Assembly: GCA_902478945.1 (NCBI GenBank)
Contig: CABSMX010000030.1
Span: 1 to 20,605, forward strand
Source: an uncultured Collinsella sp.
GTDB lineage: Bacteria > Actinomycetota > Coriobacteriia > Coriobacteriales > Coriobacteriaceae
Reading direction: 5' to 3'
DNA length: 20,605 nt
In this document: positions 1 to 7,466 of the stretch, piece by piece
Layout: each line of letters starts with the position of its first letter
How positions within the stretch are numbered: position 1 is the first letter of the stretch
Program-made: the position numbers and the translations under genes
Notes under the pieces: generated by a model
Database searches by the model: none
Told to the model about the DNA's origin: nothing
Seen by the model: only the letters and a program-made list of their open reading frames with translations

Positions 1-12
1 TATAAGAGACAG
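1..12. other. Tn5/Nextera mosaic-end adapter remnant (not genomic)
   Basis: The first 12 bases, TATAAGAGACAG, equal the 3' end of the Tn5 mosaic end used in Nextera libraries. Its reverse complement closes the other end of the window. This is library sequence left at a contig end, so genomic sequence starts at 13. Confidence 0.95.
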
Positions 13-13
13 G

Positions 14-532
14 ATGTGCACCCTCTCGCGCAACAACATCAAGCGTGCCGCCAAATATGCCGCTGCCGCTTTAGTTGTATGGGTCGCGACGACGCTCGCC
101 TCAGTCGATGACTCGGTGAACTTCGGCATCATTTTCTGCATGGCGGCGTGCACTGTCATTGTCGCACTCGCGCGTCCGGTTCTCGATAGGGTGCCGGAAG
201 TATGGGGTATAACGATTTGCCTCATACTCTTTGCCTGTACCTGGAGCATTCCTAAAGCGGTCTACCCTATCCCCTATCTAGCTTGGCTGGGTTTCCCAGG
301 TCCAGACTTTGTCTCCGGTGATTACTATCCGCTCATACCCTTCTTATTTATGTACCTCGCAGGCTTCTTTGCCGCCCGCACGGCACAAAAAGCAAACCGT
401 GAAGCGCCAGCATGGGCCTATGAGAATCCCATCCCCGCGCTCGCAAGCCTCGGACGCCATGCGCTGCCGTTCTATCTGCTTCATCAGCCCGTTATATTGG
501 GCGTACTTGAGCTGATTTACTCTGTTCGGTAA
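14..532 (+). CDS. Membrane acyltransferase-like protein, C-terminal part (DUF1624 / HGSNAT catalytic-like), 5' truncated
   Basis: The open frame runs into the adapter, so the ATG at 14 is probably an internal Met and the N-terminus is missing. What remains is 172 residues with about five hydrophobic segments (roughly residues 11-30, 37-57, 63-79, 103-120 and 151-171). The Gly-Asp-Tyr-Tyr-Pro-Leu-Ile-Pro stretch near 102-109, and the end Leu-Gly-Arg-His-Ala-Leu-Pro-Phe-Tyr-Leu-Leu-His-Gln-Pro near 146-159, resemble the C-terminal half of the heparan-alpha-glucosaminide N-acetyltransferase catalytic family. Members are multi-span membrane proteins thought to move acyl groups onto sugars across the membrane; the substrate cannot be told here. 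It is the only plus-strand gene and converges with hflX, their 3' ends overlapping by 16 bases. The family call is from memory of the C-terminal pattern and is moderate; membrane protein is near certain. Confidence 0.65.
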   Translation: MCTLSRNNIKRAAKYAAAALVVWVATTLASVDDSVNFGIIFCMAACTVIVALARPVLDRVPEVWGITICLILFACTWSIPKAVYPIPYLAWLGFPGPDFVSGDYYPLIPFLFMYLAGFFAARTAQKANREAPAWAYENPIPALASLGRHALPFYLLHQPVILGVLELIYSVR

Positions 533-1806
533 CGCTCGAGACGTGGTGCGATACGGACCGGCAGCTTTGCCACAATACGAACGCCGTCCTCGAGGTATTC
601 CTCGTGCAGGAGGGTTCCCTGTTCGTGCACAAGCGTGATTAACGCGCCCTCTCGATATGGAATATCGGCCGAAAGTAACACGTCCGTAGCAGCCGCTTCA
701 CGAGCGATACGATCGACTAAGTCATCAAGACCCTCACCCGTCTGAGCCGAAAACAGCACCGCCTCGGGATAGCGACGTCGAAAGCTCAAGCGATCGACGC
801 TATCGAGCAGGTCAATTTTATTGAACACGGTAAGCGTCAGGCGCTCACCGGCACCGATCTCGTCAAGGACACGATCAACCGCCTCGAGCTGACGCTCGTA
901 ATCCTCATCGGAAGCATCCACAACTTTAAGAATCAAATCGGCGCCGAGCACCTCGGAAAGCGTAGATTTAAACGCGTCGACCAGGCCATGGGGCAGCTTT
1001 TGAATAAAGCCGACGGTATCGGTGATCGTCATGCCACGACCACCGGGCAAACGGTACGAGCGCGTTGTAGGATCGAGCGTGGCAAACAGCTTATCCTGCG
1101 AAAGAACCGTTGATCCCGTCAAACGATTAAGCAACGTCGACTTGCCGGCATTGGTGTAGCCAGCCAACGCCACGCGAAACGCCGGCGATTCAATACGGCT
1201 TTTCGATTGCACATCGCGACGTTGTTCAACCTGTTTCAGTTCGCGTCGAAGCGCAGCGATCTTATTGCGAATCAGACGACGGTCGACCTCGAGCTGGCTT
1301 TCACCCTGGCCAAAGCGCGAGCCAATACCGCCACGCGTCTGTTCCTTAGCAAGATGGCTCCACATACCTCGCAGACGAGGCAGCAGGTACTGCAACTGTG
1401 CCAGCTGCACCTGTAAGCGGCCCTCACGTGTCTGGGCATGTAGGCCAAAGATATCCAAAATCAACGCTGTACGGTCAATAATCTTGACCGGTTCGCCCAC
1501 GGCTTTCTCAAGATAGGACTGCTGTGAGGGCGTCAGGTCGTCATCGAAGATAACAACAGCCGCATCCATGCGATGCACCAAACCGCACAGCTCCTCGACC
1601 TTGCCGGAGCCGATAAACGATTTGGGGTAGGGCTTGACCAGGCGCTGAGACAAGCGTGCCACGCATTGGGCTCCAGCAGTGTGCGCAAGACGCTCGAGCT
1701 CGTCGAGCGAACGGTCGAGCGGCCAGGCGTTATCGCGCCACTCAACACCAACCAAGATGGCGCGCTCGGGTTCAGGCGCCGTGGGGACTAAAGGGAAGCG
1801 AGCCAT
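517..1806 (-). CDS. hflX: GTPase HflX (ribosome-splitting/rescue GTPase)
   Basis: This 429-residue protein has the full HflX layout: an N-terminal HflX domain, a helical linker with the signature Arg-Gly-Gly-Ile-Gly-Ser-Arg-Phe-Gly-Gln-Gly-Glu near 158-169, then a TrmE/Era-type G domain. Visible G motifs are GYTNAGKST (216-224), TLDPTTR (243-249), DTVGF (263-267), NKID (329-332) and SAQTGEG (353-359). HflX binds the 50S subunit and splits stalled or hibernating ribosomes. The ATG at 1806 shares one base with the miaA stop (TAATG), which fixes the start and implies translational coupling. It is the last gene of the rny-led run. Its stop lies inside the convergent acyltransferase gene, so any terminator would have to sit within that coding region, and I saw none. 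Many actinobacteria carry dapF between miaA and hflX; it is absent here. Confidence 0.97.
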   Translation of the reverse strand: MARFPLVPTAPEPERAILVGVEWRDNAWPLDRSLDELERLAHTAGAQCVARLSQRLVKPYPKSFIGSGKVEELCGLVHRMDAAVVIFDDDLTPSQQSYLEKAVGEPVKIIDRTALILDIFGLHAQTREGRLQVQLAQLQYLLPRLRGMWSHLAKEQTRGGIGSRFGQGESQLEVDRRLIRNKIAALRRELKQVEQRRDVQSKSRIESPAFRVALAGYTNAGKSTLLNRLTGSTVLSQDKLFATLDPTTRSYRLPGGRGMTITDTVGFIQKLPHGLVDAFKSTLSEVLGADLILKVVDASDEDYERQLEAVDRVLDEIGAGERLTLTVFNKIDLLDSVDRLSFRRRYPEAVLFSAQTGEGLDDLVDRIAREAAATDVLLSADIPYREGALITLVHEQGTLLHEEYLEDGVRIVAKLPVRIAPRLERYRTE

Positions 1807-2744
1807 TAGGCAGCCTCGATGCGATGGTAAATATCATTAACGACCTCATCGATCGTAAACTCATCCATATCGAACCACACGATGCGATCGTCACGTTTAA
1901 ACCAGGAAAGCTGGCGCTTGGCATAGCGACGTGAACGCATCTTGATAAGCTCACGAGCATCAGCCATGGTAATAACGCCTCGCAAGGCATCAATAATCTC
2001 TTTGTAACCGATTGCCTGCATCGACGTAAGCGCATCGCCCAGGCCCTGATCCATAAGGCCACGGACCTCATCAACCAGCCCCTGCTCAAACATAAGGTCG
2101 ACACGCAGGTTAATGCGCTCATAGAGCACTTCACGGCTACGCGTCAGACCAAACCACAAGGCATGATAGCGCTCGCGCGGAACACTGAATTTCGACTTCT
2201 GCTGGGCATACGACACGCCGTCATCGTGCATCTCGAGCGCACGAATCACACGACGCACGTTATGGGGATGAATCACGGCAGCCGATTCCGGGTCGCGCTC
2301 GGCAAGCAGGGCATGCAATGCTTCCTCGCCAATACGCTCGGCAAGCTCCTGATAGCCCGCGCGGCGTTCGTCCTCGAGCTCTCCCGAAGGAAAAACCATT
2401 TCATCGAGTGCGGCCTTGAGATATAGGCCCGTACCGCCGCAAAAGACCGGAAGCCGTTGCTCACCAAGCAAGCGCTCGATATGCGCTCGGGCATCCGACT
2501 GATAGAGTGCAGCAGAATATGCGACGCCAGGATCCACGATATCAACAAGGCGCAGGGGCACTGAGCACTCCTCGGGCATCATCTTGGCCGTACCAATGTC
2601 CATACCGCGATAGATTTGCATCGCGTCACACGACAACACTTCAGACGACAGACGAGCAGCCAGGCGGTCGGCAACATCACTCTTGCCGACCGCCGTCGGA
2701 CCGACGATCGCTACGGCAGAAAGGCTTGCACCAGAAGAAATCAT
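1806..2744 (-). CDS. miaA: tRNA dimethylallyltransferase MiaA
   Basis: MiaA adds a dimethylallyl group to N6 of A37 in tRNAs reading UNN codons, the step before MiaB. The 312-residue protein has the P-loop GPTAVGKS at 15-22, followed by the family motifs Asp-Ala-Met-Gln-Ile-Tyr-Arg-Gly-Met-Asp-Ile-Gly-Thr-Ala-Lys, Gly-Gly-Thr-Gly-Leu-Tyr, Arg-Arg-Val-Ile-Arg-Ala-Leu-Glu and Gln-Ala-Ile-Gly-Tyr-Lys-Glu. An in-frame codon further upstream (2783) would add 13 residues, but that lies well inside miaB. The ATG at 2744 shares its A with the miaB stop (TAATG) and puts the P-loop at the usual distance from the N-terminus, so I chose it. No strong ribosome binding site is seen, which fits coupled re-initiation from miaB. 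The same TAATG arrangement links it to hflX downstream. Confidence 0.97.
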   Translation of the reverse strand: MISSGASLSAVAIVGPTAVGKSDVADRLAARLSSEVLSCDAMQIYRGMDIGTAKMMPEECSVPLRLVDIVDPGVAYSAALYQSDARAHIERLLGEQRLPVFCGGTGLYLKAALDEMVFPSGELEDERRAGYQELAERIGEEALHALLAERDPESAAVIHPHNVRRVIRALEMHDDGVSYAQQKSKFSVPRERYHALWFGLTRSREVLYERINLRVDLMFEQGLVDEVRGLMDQGLGDALTSMQAIGYKEIIDALRGVITMADARELIKMRSRRYAKRQLSWFKRDDRIVWFDMDEFTIDEVVNDIYHRIEAA

Positions 2745-4114
2745 TAGCGAGGCTCGCCCACGACGGAGCCAGACAGATACCACGTCTTGGCAACATCAAC
2801 ATCGACGTCGACAATCTTACCGATGAGCTGATCGATGCTATAGCCAGCAGGAATCGGCGCATGCACCGTCTGGTTCTTGGGGCTTTTACCCAGAAGAACA
2901 GCGTCGTTCTTCTTGCTCGTGCCCTCAATGAGCGCAGGCACCACGGTGTGAAGCTCGCCCTGGTTATACTCGTGGGCCGTCGTCTCGATAACCTTAACCA
3001 AACGGTTAAAGCGCTCAAGGATAACCTCATGCGGCGTGGGGTCTTCAATCTCGGCGGCCGGGGTACCGGCACGCTTGGAGTAAATAAACGTGTAGGCCTG
3101 GGCATAACGCACCGTCTCGGCAAGCGAGAGCGTCTGCTCAAAGTCTTCCTCGGTCTCGCCCGGGAAACCCACGATGATGTCGGTCGAAAGCGCAATATCG
3201 GGCATACGGTTACGAATGCGATCGACCAGGCCCAGATAATCCTCACGTGTATAACGACGATTCATCTCTTTAAGAATGCGCGTGGAACCCGACTGAACGG
3301 CCAGGTGAAGCTGCGGCATGACGGCGGGCGTCTCGGCCATAGCATCAATGGTCTCGGGCAGCAGATCCTTAGGATGAGAAGAGGTAAAGAAGATGCGCTC
3401 GACGCCCGTATCGCCCACGGCGCGCAGCAGATCGGCGAAACGCGGCTTGCCAAAGAGATCGCGACCGTAGGAGTTAACGTTCTGTCCCAGCAGCGTAATC
3501 TCGCGCACACCCTGGCGCACCAGACCTGTCACCTTGTCGACAATCTCCTCGAAGGGACGGCTCTTCTCGCGACCACGGACGTAGGGCACGATGCAGTACG
3601 TGCAAAAGTTGTTGCAACCCGTCATGATGGGCACCCAAGCGTGATACTGCGTCTCGCGATGCCACGGCATACTCATGGCGTCGGTATCCTCATGCTCATT
3701 CGTACGGATATGGCGCTTGCCATCCAAAAACGCCTCGGCGATAAGCTCGGCCATGTGCGCAATGGAATGGGTACCAAAAATGACATTGACGTTATCAACG
3801 TTGGTGAGCAAGCCCTCGCCATCGCGCTGGGCGATGCAGCCGCCCACGGCGACCACGCGCTTACCCGAAGGCGAAGGAGGAAGGCTCTTGCAGGAATTGC
3901 ACTGACCATACAGGCGCGTATCGGCAGCCTCGCGCACACAGCACGTCATGAACACGACAATATCGGCATGCTCGGGATCGAGCGACATAAGACAGCCATA
4001 CGAATCGAGCAAACCACTCACGCGCTCGGAGTCGTGCTGGTTCATCTGGCAGCCGAATGTGCGGATAAAGTAGGTTTTACCGGCAAGAATATCGCGTACG
4101 GAACGCTGGTCCAT
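2744..4114 (-). CDS. miaB: tRNA-2-methylthio-N6-dimethylallyladenosine synthase MiaB
   Basis: MiaB is a radical-SAM methylthiotransferase that turns i6A37 into ms2i6A37, the product of MiaA being its substrate. The three N-terminal cysteines for the auxiliary cluster are visible (Cys22 in GCQMN, Cys58 in MTCCVRE, Cys93 in GGC), then the radical-SAM motif Cys167-x3-Cys171-x2-Cys174 in GCNNFCTYC, and a C-terminal TRAM-like domain. Total length is 456 residues, normal for the family. The residue before Thr-Cys58 is Met, where the family usually has Asn. I chose the ATG at 4114 because the upstream AGGATG stands 7 bases from it; the ATG at 4120 (two residues longer) is only 1 base from that site. 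The gene follows spoVS after about 64 bases with no clear terminator. Confidence 0.97.
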   Translation of the reverse strand: MDQRSVRDILAGKTYFIRTFGCQMNQHDSERVSGLLDSYGCLMSLDPEHADIVVFMTCCVREAADTRLYGQCNSCKSLPPSPSGKRVVAVGGCIAQRDGEGLLTNVDNVNVIFGTHSIAHMAELIAEAFLDGKRHIRTNEHEDTDAMSMPWHRETQYHAWVPIMTGCNNFCTYCIVPYVRGREKSRPFEEIVDKVTGLVRQGVREITLLGQNVNSYGRDLFGKPRFADLLRAVGDTGVERIFFTSSHPKDLLPETIDAMAETPAVMPQLHLAVQSGSTRILKEMNRRYTREDYLGLVDRIRNRMPDIALSTDIIVGFPGETEEDFEQTLSLAETVRYAQAYTFIYSKRAGTPAAEIEDPTPHEVILERFNRLVKVIETTAHEYNQGELHTVVPALIEGTSKKNDAVLLGKSPKNQTVHAPIPAGYSIDQLIGKIVDVDVDVAKTWYLSGSVVGEPR

Positions 4115-4178
4115 GAGCATACATCCTAACGATGGTATCGACGGGGCGCATAGGTGCTACAAGCGTGCGAAGGCTCGC

Positions 4179-4496
4179 CTACGCAACAGGCTTAACGTCG
4201 TCCATGACGACGTTATCCATAGCAGCCCGATTAATCTGGTGAACGTAGATAGAAAGACGAATTGCCGTGCGCGACTCTCCGTTAATGAGAATGTCGGAAA
4301 ACACTGGCGCGCAGGAGACATCAAAGCCGGTCGGAATCAGAAAGCCACGCGCAATGGCGACGGCCTTGATGGCCTGGTTGACGGCACCGGCACCGACGCA
4401 CTGAATGTTGACGGGGATGCCATCTTTGACCATGCCGGCAATGGCGCCGGCAACGGACGCGGGCGATGATTTGCTTGATACCTTCAGGCAATCCAT
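4179..4496 (-). CDS. spoVS: SpoVS-family small ALBA-like protein
   Basis: The 105-residue product opens with Met-Asp-Cys-Leu-Lys-Val-Ser-Ser-Lys-Ser-Ser-Pro. It continues with Gly-Ala-Gly-Ala-Val-Asn-Gln-Ala-Ile-Lys-Ala-Val-Ala-Ile-Ala-Arg-Gly and a Gly-Glu-x-Arg-Thr-Ala-Ile block, the hallmark of SpoVS, which has an ALBA-like nucleic-acid-binding fold. Bacillus SpoVS is about 86 residues; the extra length here is a C-terminal tail of about 20. The start at 4496 is set by AGGAG placed 7 bases upstream; a longer frame from 4535 would carry a basic, non-conserved extension across that site. In Bacillus, spoVS mutants affect septation and spore coat, and the gene lies just past rny, as here. No sporulation genes are seen in the window, so the role is probably a general one in nucleic-acid binding or cell division. 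Confidence 0.95.
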   Translation of the reverse strand: MDCLKVSSKSSPASVAGAIAGMVKDGIPVNIQCVGAGAVNQAIKAVAIARGFLIPTGFDVSCAPVFSDILINGESRTAIRLSIYVHQINRAAMDNVVMDDVKPVA

Positions 4497-4570
4497 GAAG
4501 AAACTCCTGCGTTTAAAAGTACGTTTTAACTGCAATAACTGTATCGTACCGAGCGGACTCGGTAAAGATG
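4497..4570 (-). promoter_or_regulatory. spoVS upstream region: possible weak promoter, small hairpin, strong RBS
   Basis: On the minus strand TTTACC (4561-4566) and TACAGT (4538-4543) are 17 bases apart, each matching 4 of 6 sigma-70 consensus bases. A 7-bp stem with a 4-base loop (arms 4547-4553 and 4558-4564) lies between them; it lacks a U-run, so it is a poor terminator. AGGAG at about 4504-4508 is the spoVS ribosome binding site. A secondary promoter is possible but unproven. Confidence 0.3.
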
Positions 4571-5656
4571 CTATTCCTCTTTGGCAAGATCGAACGTCAC
4601 CGTGATGCGATCACGCGAAACGCGAATCTTAGGGTCGCCGCACAGATTGAGGTAATACCGGGCGGCGAGGTCGTTAAAGTCACGCTCGACAGCACGAGAA
4701 AACTGCGCCATGTCATCCTTGGCGATGCGAAGGCCTCGACGGTCCTTGGCAAGATCGACGGGAGCCGGCGCATGAGAGGTGGAATCGCGCTCACGCAGTA
4801 GACGCGCGGTCACGCCGCGAACGGGCTTAATCTGTCCCGACAGAATACGGTGGGCAGTACGCTCGGACATCTCGAGACCCAGCCCGGAGCAAATCCGGAT
4901 AAAGTCCTCGGCATCAGAAGCAAGGCCCAAACGATCGATAACCGGAAGCTCGCACTCGTCGTCGATAAAGAGCAGGCGCGACGTATCGAGACGGTTCGAA
5001 GCCTGAGCGTACAGGGTCGCAGCAATCTCGGACGGAGAGCCCAGATACACATCGCAGCCACGCAGCTCCTCAAGGGCAAACTCACAGGCTGCGCGAATGA
5101 TGTTATGGGGACCACGAGCGCATACATAGCGGCCGTCTTCGTCTTTAACCGCCTGAGGCCAGCTCGACTGGTCGGCGCGCTCGCCCAAGCGATCAGTGGC
5201 AACGCACACCTTAAACGCGGAACCCAAATCGACGCCCGATGTAACAACGCGTGCCTCATCCGTGTTCTGCTTGATAGAGAACAGCGCCATACCACGACCG
5301 TGAACACCCCAACGGTCCATTTTCATGCTCTCGAGCTTAGAGGTAACACGGGCATCGAAGATACGCTCCTGCATATCCTGCGGAACACCCGAACCGTTAT
5401 CCAGGAAGAGGAGGGTGCGAACACCCTCCTCCTTGGTCGTGGCAAGATAGACCTTATCGGCTCCGGCATCACGAGCATTACGCAGCATCTCGATGACAAT
5501 ATCCTCTACATGCTGAATGTCATGCTTAGCCTGACGGCGCTCGGCCTCCGAAACGCGAAGGCGGACATACCCCTCGCCAAGGTTTTCCTCGACGCGAAGG
5601 TTGCCCTCCCCCGACATCGACGCGATAAATGAGATGAGCTCGTTCGCGTCGTTCAT
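4571..5656 (-). CDS. GHKL (HATPase/Hsp90/MutL-type) ATP-binding protein of unknown role
   Basis: This 361-residue protein carries a Bergerat ATP-binding fold. An N-box has Glu56-x3-Asn60 in Glu-Met-Leu-Arg-Asn-Ala-Arg-Asp-Ala-Gly, a G1 box Asp-Asn-Gly-Ser-Gly lies at 86-90, and a G2 lid Gly-Val-His-Gly-Arg-Gly-Met-Ala-Leu at 117-125. There is no phospho-acceptor His domain, transmembrane segment or HAMP, so it is not an ordinary histidine kinase. The rest (about 140-361) is soluble mixed alpha/beta with no motif I can name; it could be a transducer domain as in MutL/Hsp90/MORC-type ATPases. The ATG at 5656 begins one base after the rny stop. A GTG at 5680 would overlap rny and has no better ribosome binding site, so I prefer 5656. 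The position between rny and spoVS suggests a link to RNA turnover or nucleic-acid handling, but that is inference. Confidence 0.85.
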   Translation of the reverse strand: MNDANELISFIASMSGEGNLRVEENLGEGYVRLRVSEAERRQAKHDIQHVEDIVIEMLRNARDAGADKVYLATTKEEGVRTLLFLDNGSGVPQDMQERIFDARVTSKLESMKMDRWGVHGRGMALFSIKQNTDEARVVTSGVDLGSAFKVCVATDRLGERADQSSWPQAVKDEDGRYVCARGPHNIIRAACEFALEELRGCDVYLGSPSEIAATLYAQASNRLDTSRLLFIDDECELPVIDRLGLASDAEDFIRICSGLGLEMSERTAHRILSGQIKPVRGVTARLLRERDSTSHAPAPVDLAKDRRGLRIAKDDMAQFSRAVERDFNDLAARYYLNLCGDPKIRVSRDRITVTFDLAKEE

Positions 5657-5657
5657 G

Positions 5658-7208
5658 TTATTTAGCGATATCGACGGCACGGCTCTCGCGAATCACGACA
5701 ACGCGCACCTGACCGGGATACTCCATCTCTTCCTCGATCTGATGGGCGATATCGTGCGCAAGCACCGTGGACTGGGCATCGGAGATCTTGTCCGGCTGGA
5801 CCATGACATGAACCTCGCGACCGGCCTGCATGGCATAGGTACGCTCGACGCCGTCGTGAGAGTTGGCGATCTCCTCGAGCTTCTCAAGGCGCTTGATGTA
5901 ATTCTCGGCCGACTCGCGGCGGGCACCGGGACGAGAAGCGGAGACGGCATCGGCAGCCTGGACCAGAACGTCGAGCACCGTGTTGGGGTCGACGTCGGCA
6001 TGATGGGCCTCGATCGCGTGAACGATAACGGGCTTCTCGCCATAACGGCGGGCAAGCTCGGCGCCAATCACAGCATGCGGACCCTCAACGTCGTGGTCGA
6101 TGGCCTTGCCCAGGTCGTGCAGAAGACCAGCGCGCTTGGCGGTCACAACGTCCAGACCAAGCTCGGAGGCCATAACGCCGCACAGGTCGGAAACCTCAAG
6201 CGAGTGTTGCAGCACGTTCTGGCCAAACGAGGTGCGGTAGCGCAGAGCGCCCAGGGTCTTGACAATCTCGGGGTGCAGGTCGTGGATACCGGTATCGAAG
6301 GCGGCCTGCTCGCCGGCCTCGCGCACACGCTGCTGAACCAAGTCGGCAGCCTTGTGGTACATCTCCTCGATGCGGGCGGGGTGAATACGGCCGTCGGCAA
6401 TGAGGTTCTCAAGTGCCACGCGGGCGGTCTCACGACGGACCGGATCGAAGCTCGAAAGCACGACGGTCTCGGGGGTGTCGTCAATCACGAGGTTGACGCC
6501 GGACACCTGCTCAAAGGTACGGATGTTGCGACCCTCGCGACCGATGATGCGACCCTTGAGGTCATCGGAGGGAATATGAACGGAAGTAACGGTGACCTCG
6601 GCGGTATGGTCGGCGGCGCAACGCTGAATCGCCAGGGAAAGAATCTCCTGAGCGGTCTTGTGGCACTCGGCGCGGACCTGCTGCTCGGACTCACGGATGA
6701 TGGTGGCCGCCTCGTGGGTAACCTCGCCGCGGACCTTGTCGAGCAGCTCCTTGTGAGCGTCCTCGCGCGTAAGGTCGGCAATACGCTCAAGCTCGGAAGT
6801 CTGCTTGGCGCAGAGCTCCTCAAGCTCGCGAGAGCGCTTCTCGACCTGACCGGCCTGGCTGGACAGCTGATGCTCACGCTTGTCGAGCGCATCGTTGCGA
6901 CGATCGAGCGATTCCTCACGCTGCATCACGCGGTTTTCGAGCGTGCGAATCTCGCTCTTACGCTGCTTGTCCTCGGCCTCGGCGGCCTGCTTGTTCTTGA
7001 TGATCTCTTCCTTAGCCTCGAGCAGAGCCTCTTTTTTGAGGGTCTCGGCCTGACGCTTTGCATCACCGATCAGGGACTCTGCCTGCGCGTGTGCCGACTG
7101 GATCTTTTCGTCGGCTTCGTGAAGACTACCCTGCTTGGCGGTGCGCATGTAGGCAATGGCGGCGATGGCACCCAAAACGAGGCCAACGAGCGCTGCAATG
7201 ATAGGCAT
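5658..7208 (-). CDS. rny: Ribonuclease Y
   Basis: RNase Y is a membrane-tethered endoribonuclease that starts mRNA decay. The 516-residue protein has, in order, an N-terminal membrane anchor (about 3-22), a long charged coiled coil (about 25-200), a KH domain with Gly-Arg-Ile-Ile-Gly-Arg-Glu-Gly-Arg-Asn-Ile-Arg at 219-230, an HD catalytic domain (His335; His364-Asp365 in LLHDLGK) and a conserved C-terminal region ending near 510. The start is the ATG at 7208: AGGAG sits 5 bases upstream of it, and the GTG at 7214 is part of that ribosome binding site. It heads the run rny - GHKL ATPase - spoVS - miaB - miaA - hflX and has its own strong promoter (7375-7403) with a leader of about 160 bases. 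RNase J and PNPase are encoded in the same window. Confidence 0.98.
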   Translation of the reverse strand: MPIIAALVGLVLGAIAAIAYMRTAKQGSLHEADEKIQSAHAQAESLIGDAKRQAETLKKEALLEAKEEIIKNKQAAEAEDKQRKSEIRTLENRVMQREESLDRRNDALDKREHQLSSQAGQVEKRSRELEELCAKQTSELERIADLTREDAHKELLDKVRGEVTHEAATIIRESEQQVRAECHKTAQEILSLAIQRCAADHTAEVTVTSVHIPSDDLKGRIIGREGRNIRTFEQVSGVNLVIDDTPETVVLSSFDPVRRETARVALENLIADGRIHPARIEEMYHKAADLVQQRVREAGEQAAFDTGIHDLHPEIVKTLGALRYRTSFGQNVLQHSLEVSDLCGVMASELGLDVVTAKRAGLLHDLGKAIDHDVEGPHAVIGAELARRYGEKPVIVHAIEAHHADVDPNTVLDVLVQAADAVSASRPGARRESAENYIKRLEKLEEIANSHDGVERTYAMQAGREVHVMVQPDKISDAQSTVLAHDIAHQIEEEMEYPGQVRVVVIRESRAVDIAK

Positions 7209-7243
7209 GCTCACTCCTTTTTATGGATTCGTTACACAGCAAA

Positions 7244-7269
7244 GCGAACCGTCCTTACGAACGGCTCGC
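7244..7269 (-). other. Hairpin in the rny leader, proximal
   Basis: Arms 7244-7252 and 7261-7269 pair over 9 bp (one G-U pair in the minus-strand RNA), with an 8-base loop. It sits 36-61 bases upstream of the rny start. Only three U follow, so it is a weak terminator at best. It may act as a leader structure or attenuator; this is inference. Confidence 0.5.
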
Positions 7270-7330
7270 GACATTTGAGTAATATGGGCGCAGCTTATGC
7301 GGGTCGGATACAGATAAACATATAAACAAA

Positions 7331-7345
7331 CTCATCACAGATGAG
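7331..7345 (-). other. Hairpin in the rny leader, distal
   Basis: CTCATC and GATGAG form a perfect 6-bp stem with a 3-base loop. In the minus-strand RNA it is followed by UUUGUUU, a terminator-like pattern only about 25 bases after the expected transcription start. It could be a short attenuator or an incidental palindrome. Confidence 0.35.
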
Positions 7346-7374
7346 CACATATCACAAAGCAAATGACGATATTT

Positions 7375-7403
7375 ATCGTACGTTGAACGGCAGCAACTGT
7401 CAA
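7375..7403 (-). promoter_or_regulatory. Sigma-70-type promoter of the rny operon
   Basis: On the minus strand TTGACA (7398-7403, 6 of 6) and TACGAT (7375-7380, 4 of 6) are separated by exactly 17 bases. The expected transcription start is near 7368, giving a leader of about 160 bases before rny. A 4-bp GC stem (7413-7423) followed by a T-rich stretch lies just upstream and may weakly end the recA-recX transcript. I see no better recX terminator. Confidence 0.75.
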
Positions 7404-7466
7404 ATAAACCAACCCGGCGCGGGGGCGAGTAAACGGTGAACGGTCAAGACGGACGATAATCGGCCC

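Noticed and set aside
2507..4129. A very long plus-strand open frame opposite miaB (and similar ones opposite rny and rimO)
   Set aside because: It arises from the base bias of the real minus-strand gene, has no recognisable domain or ribosome binding site, and miaB is fully supported by its motifs.
4571..5656. Sensor histidine kinase
   Set aside because: The ATP-binding domain is at the N-terminus with no phospho-acceptor His, HAMP or membrane segment, and no response regulator is nearby.
7208..7214. GTG at 7214 as start of rny
   Set aside because: The GTG is part of the AGGAG ribosome binding site that serves the ATG at 7208.
7258..7270. Possible second LexA box in the rny leader (CGAACGGCT, as at recA)
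   Set aside because: Only the left half is present; the right half reads CGCGA instead of GTTCG. The bases are better explained by the leader hairpin.
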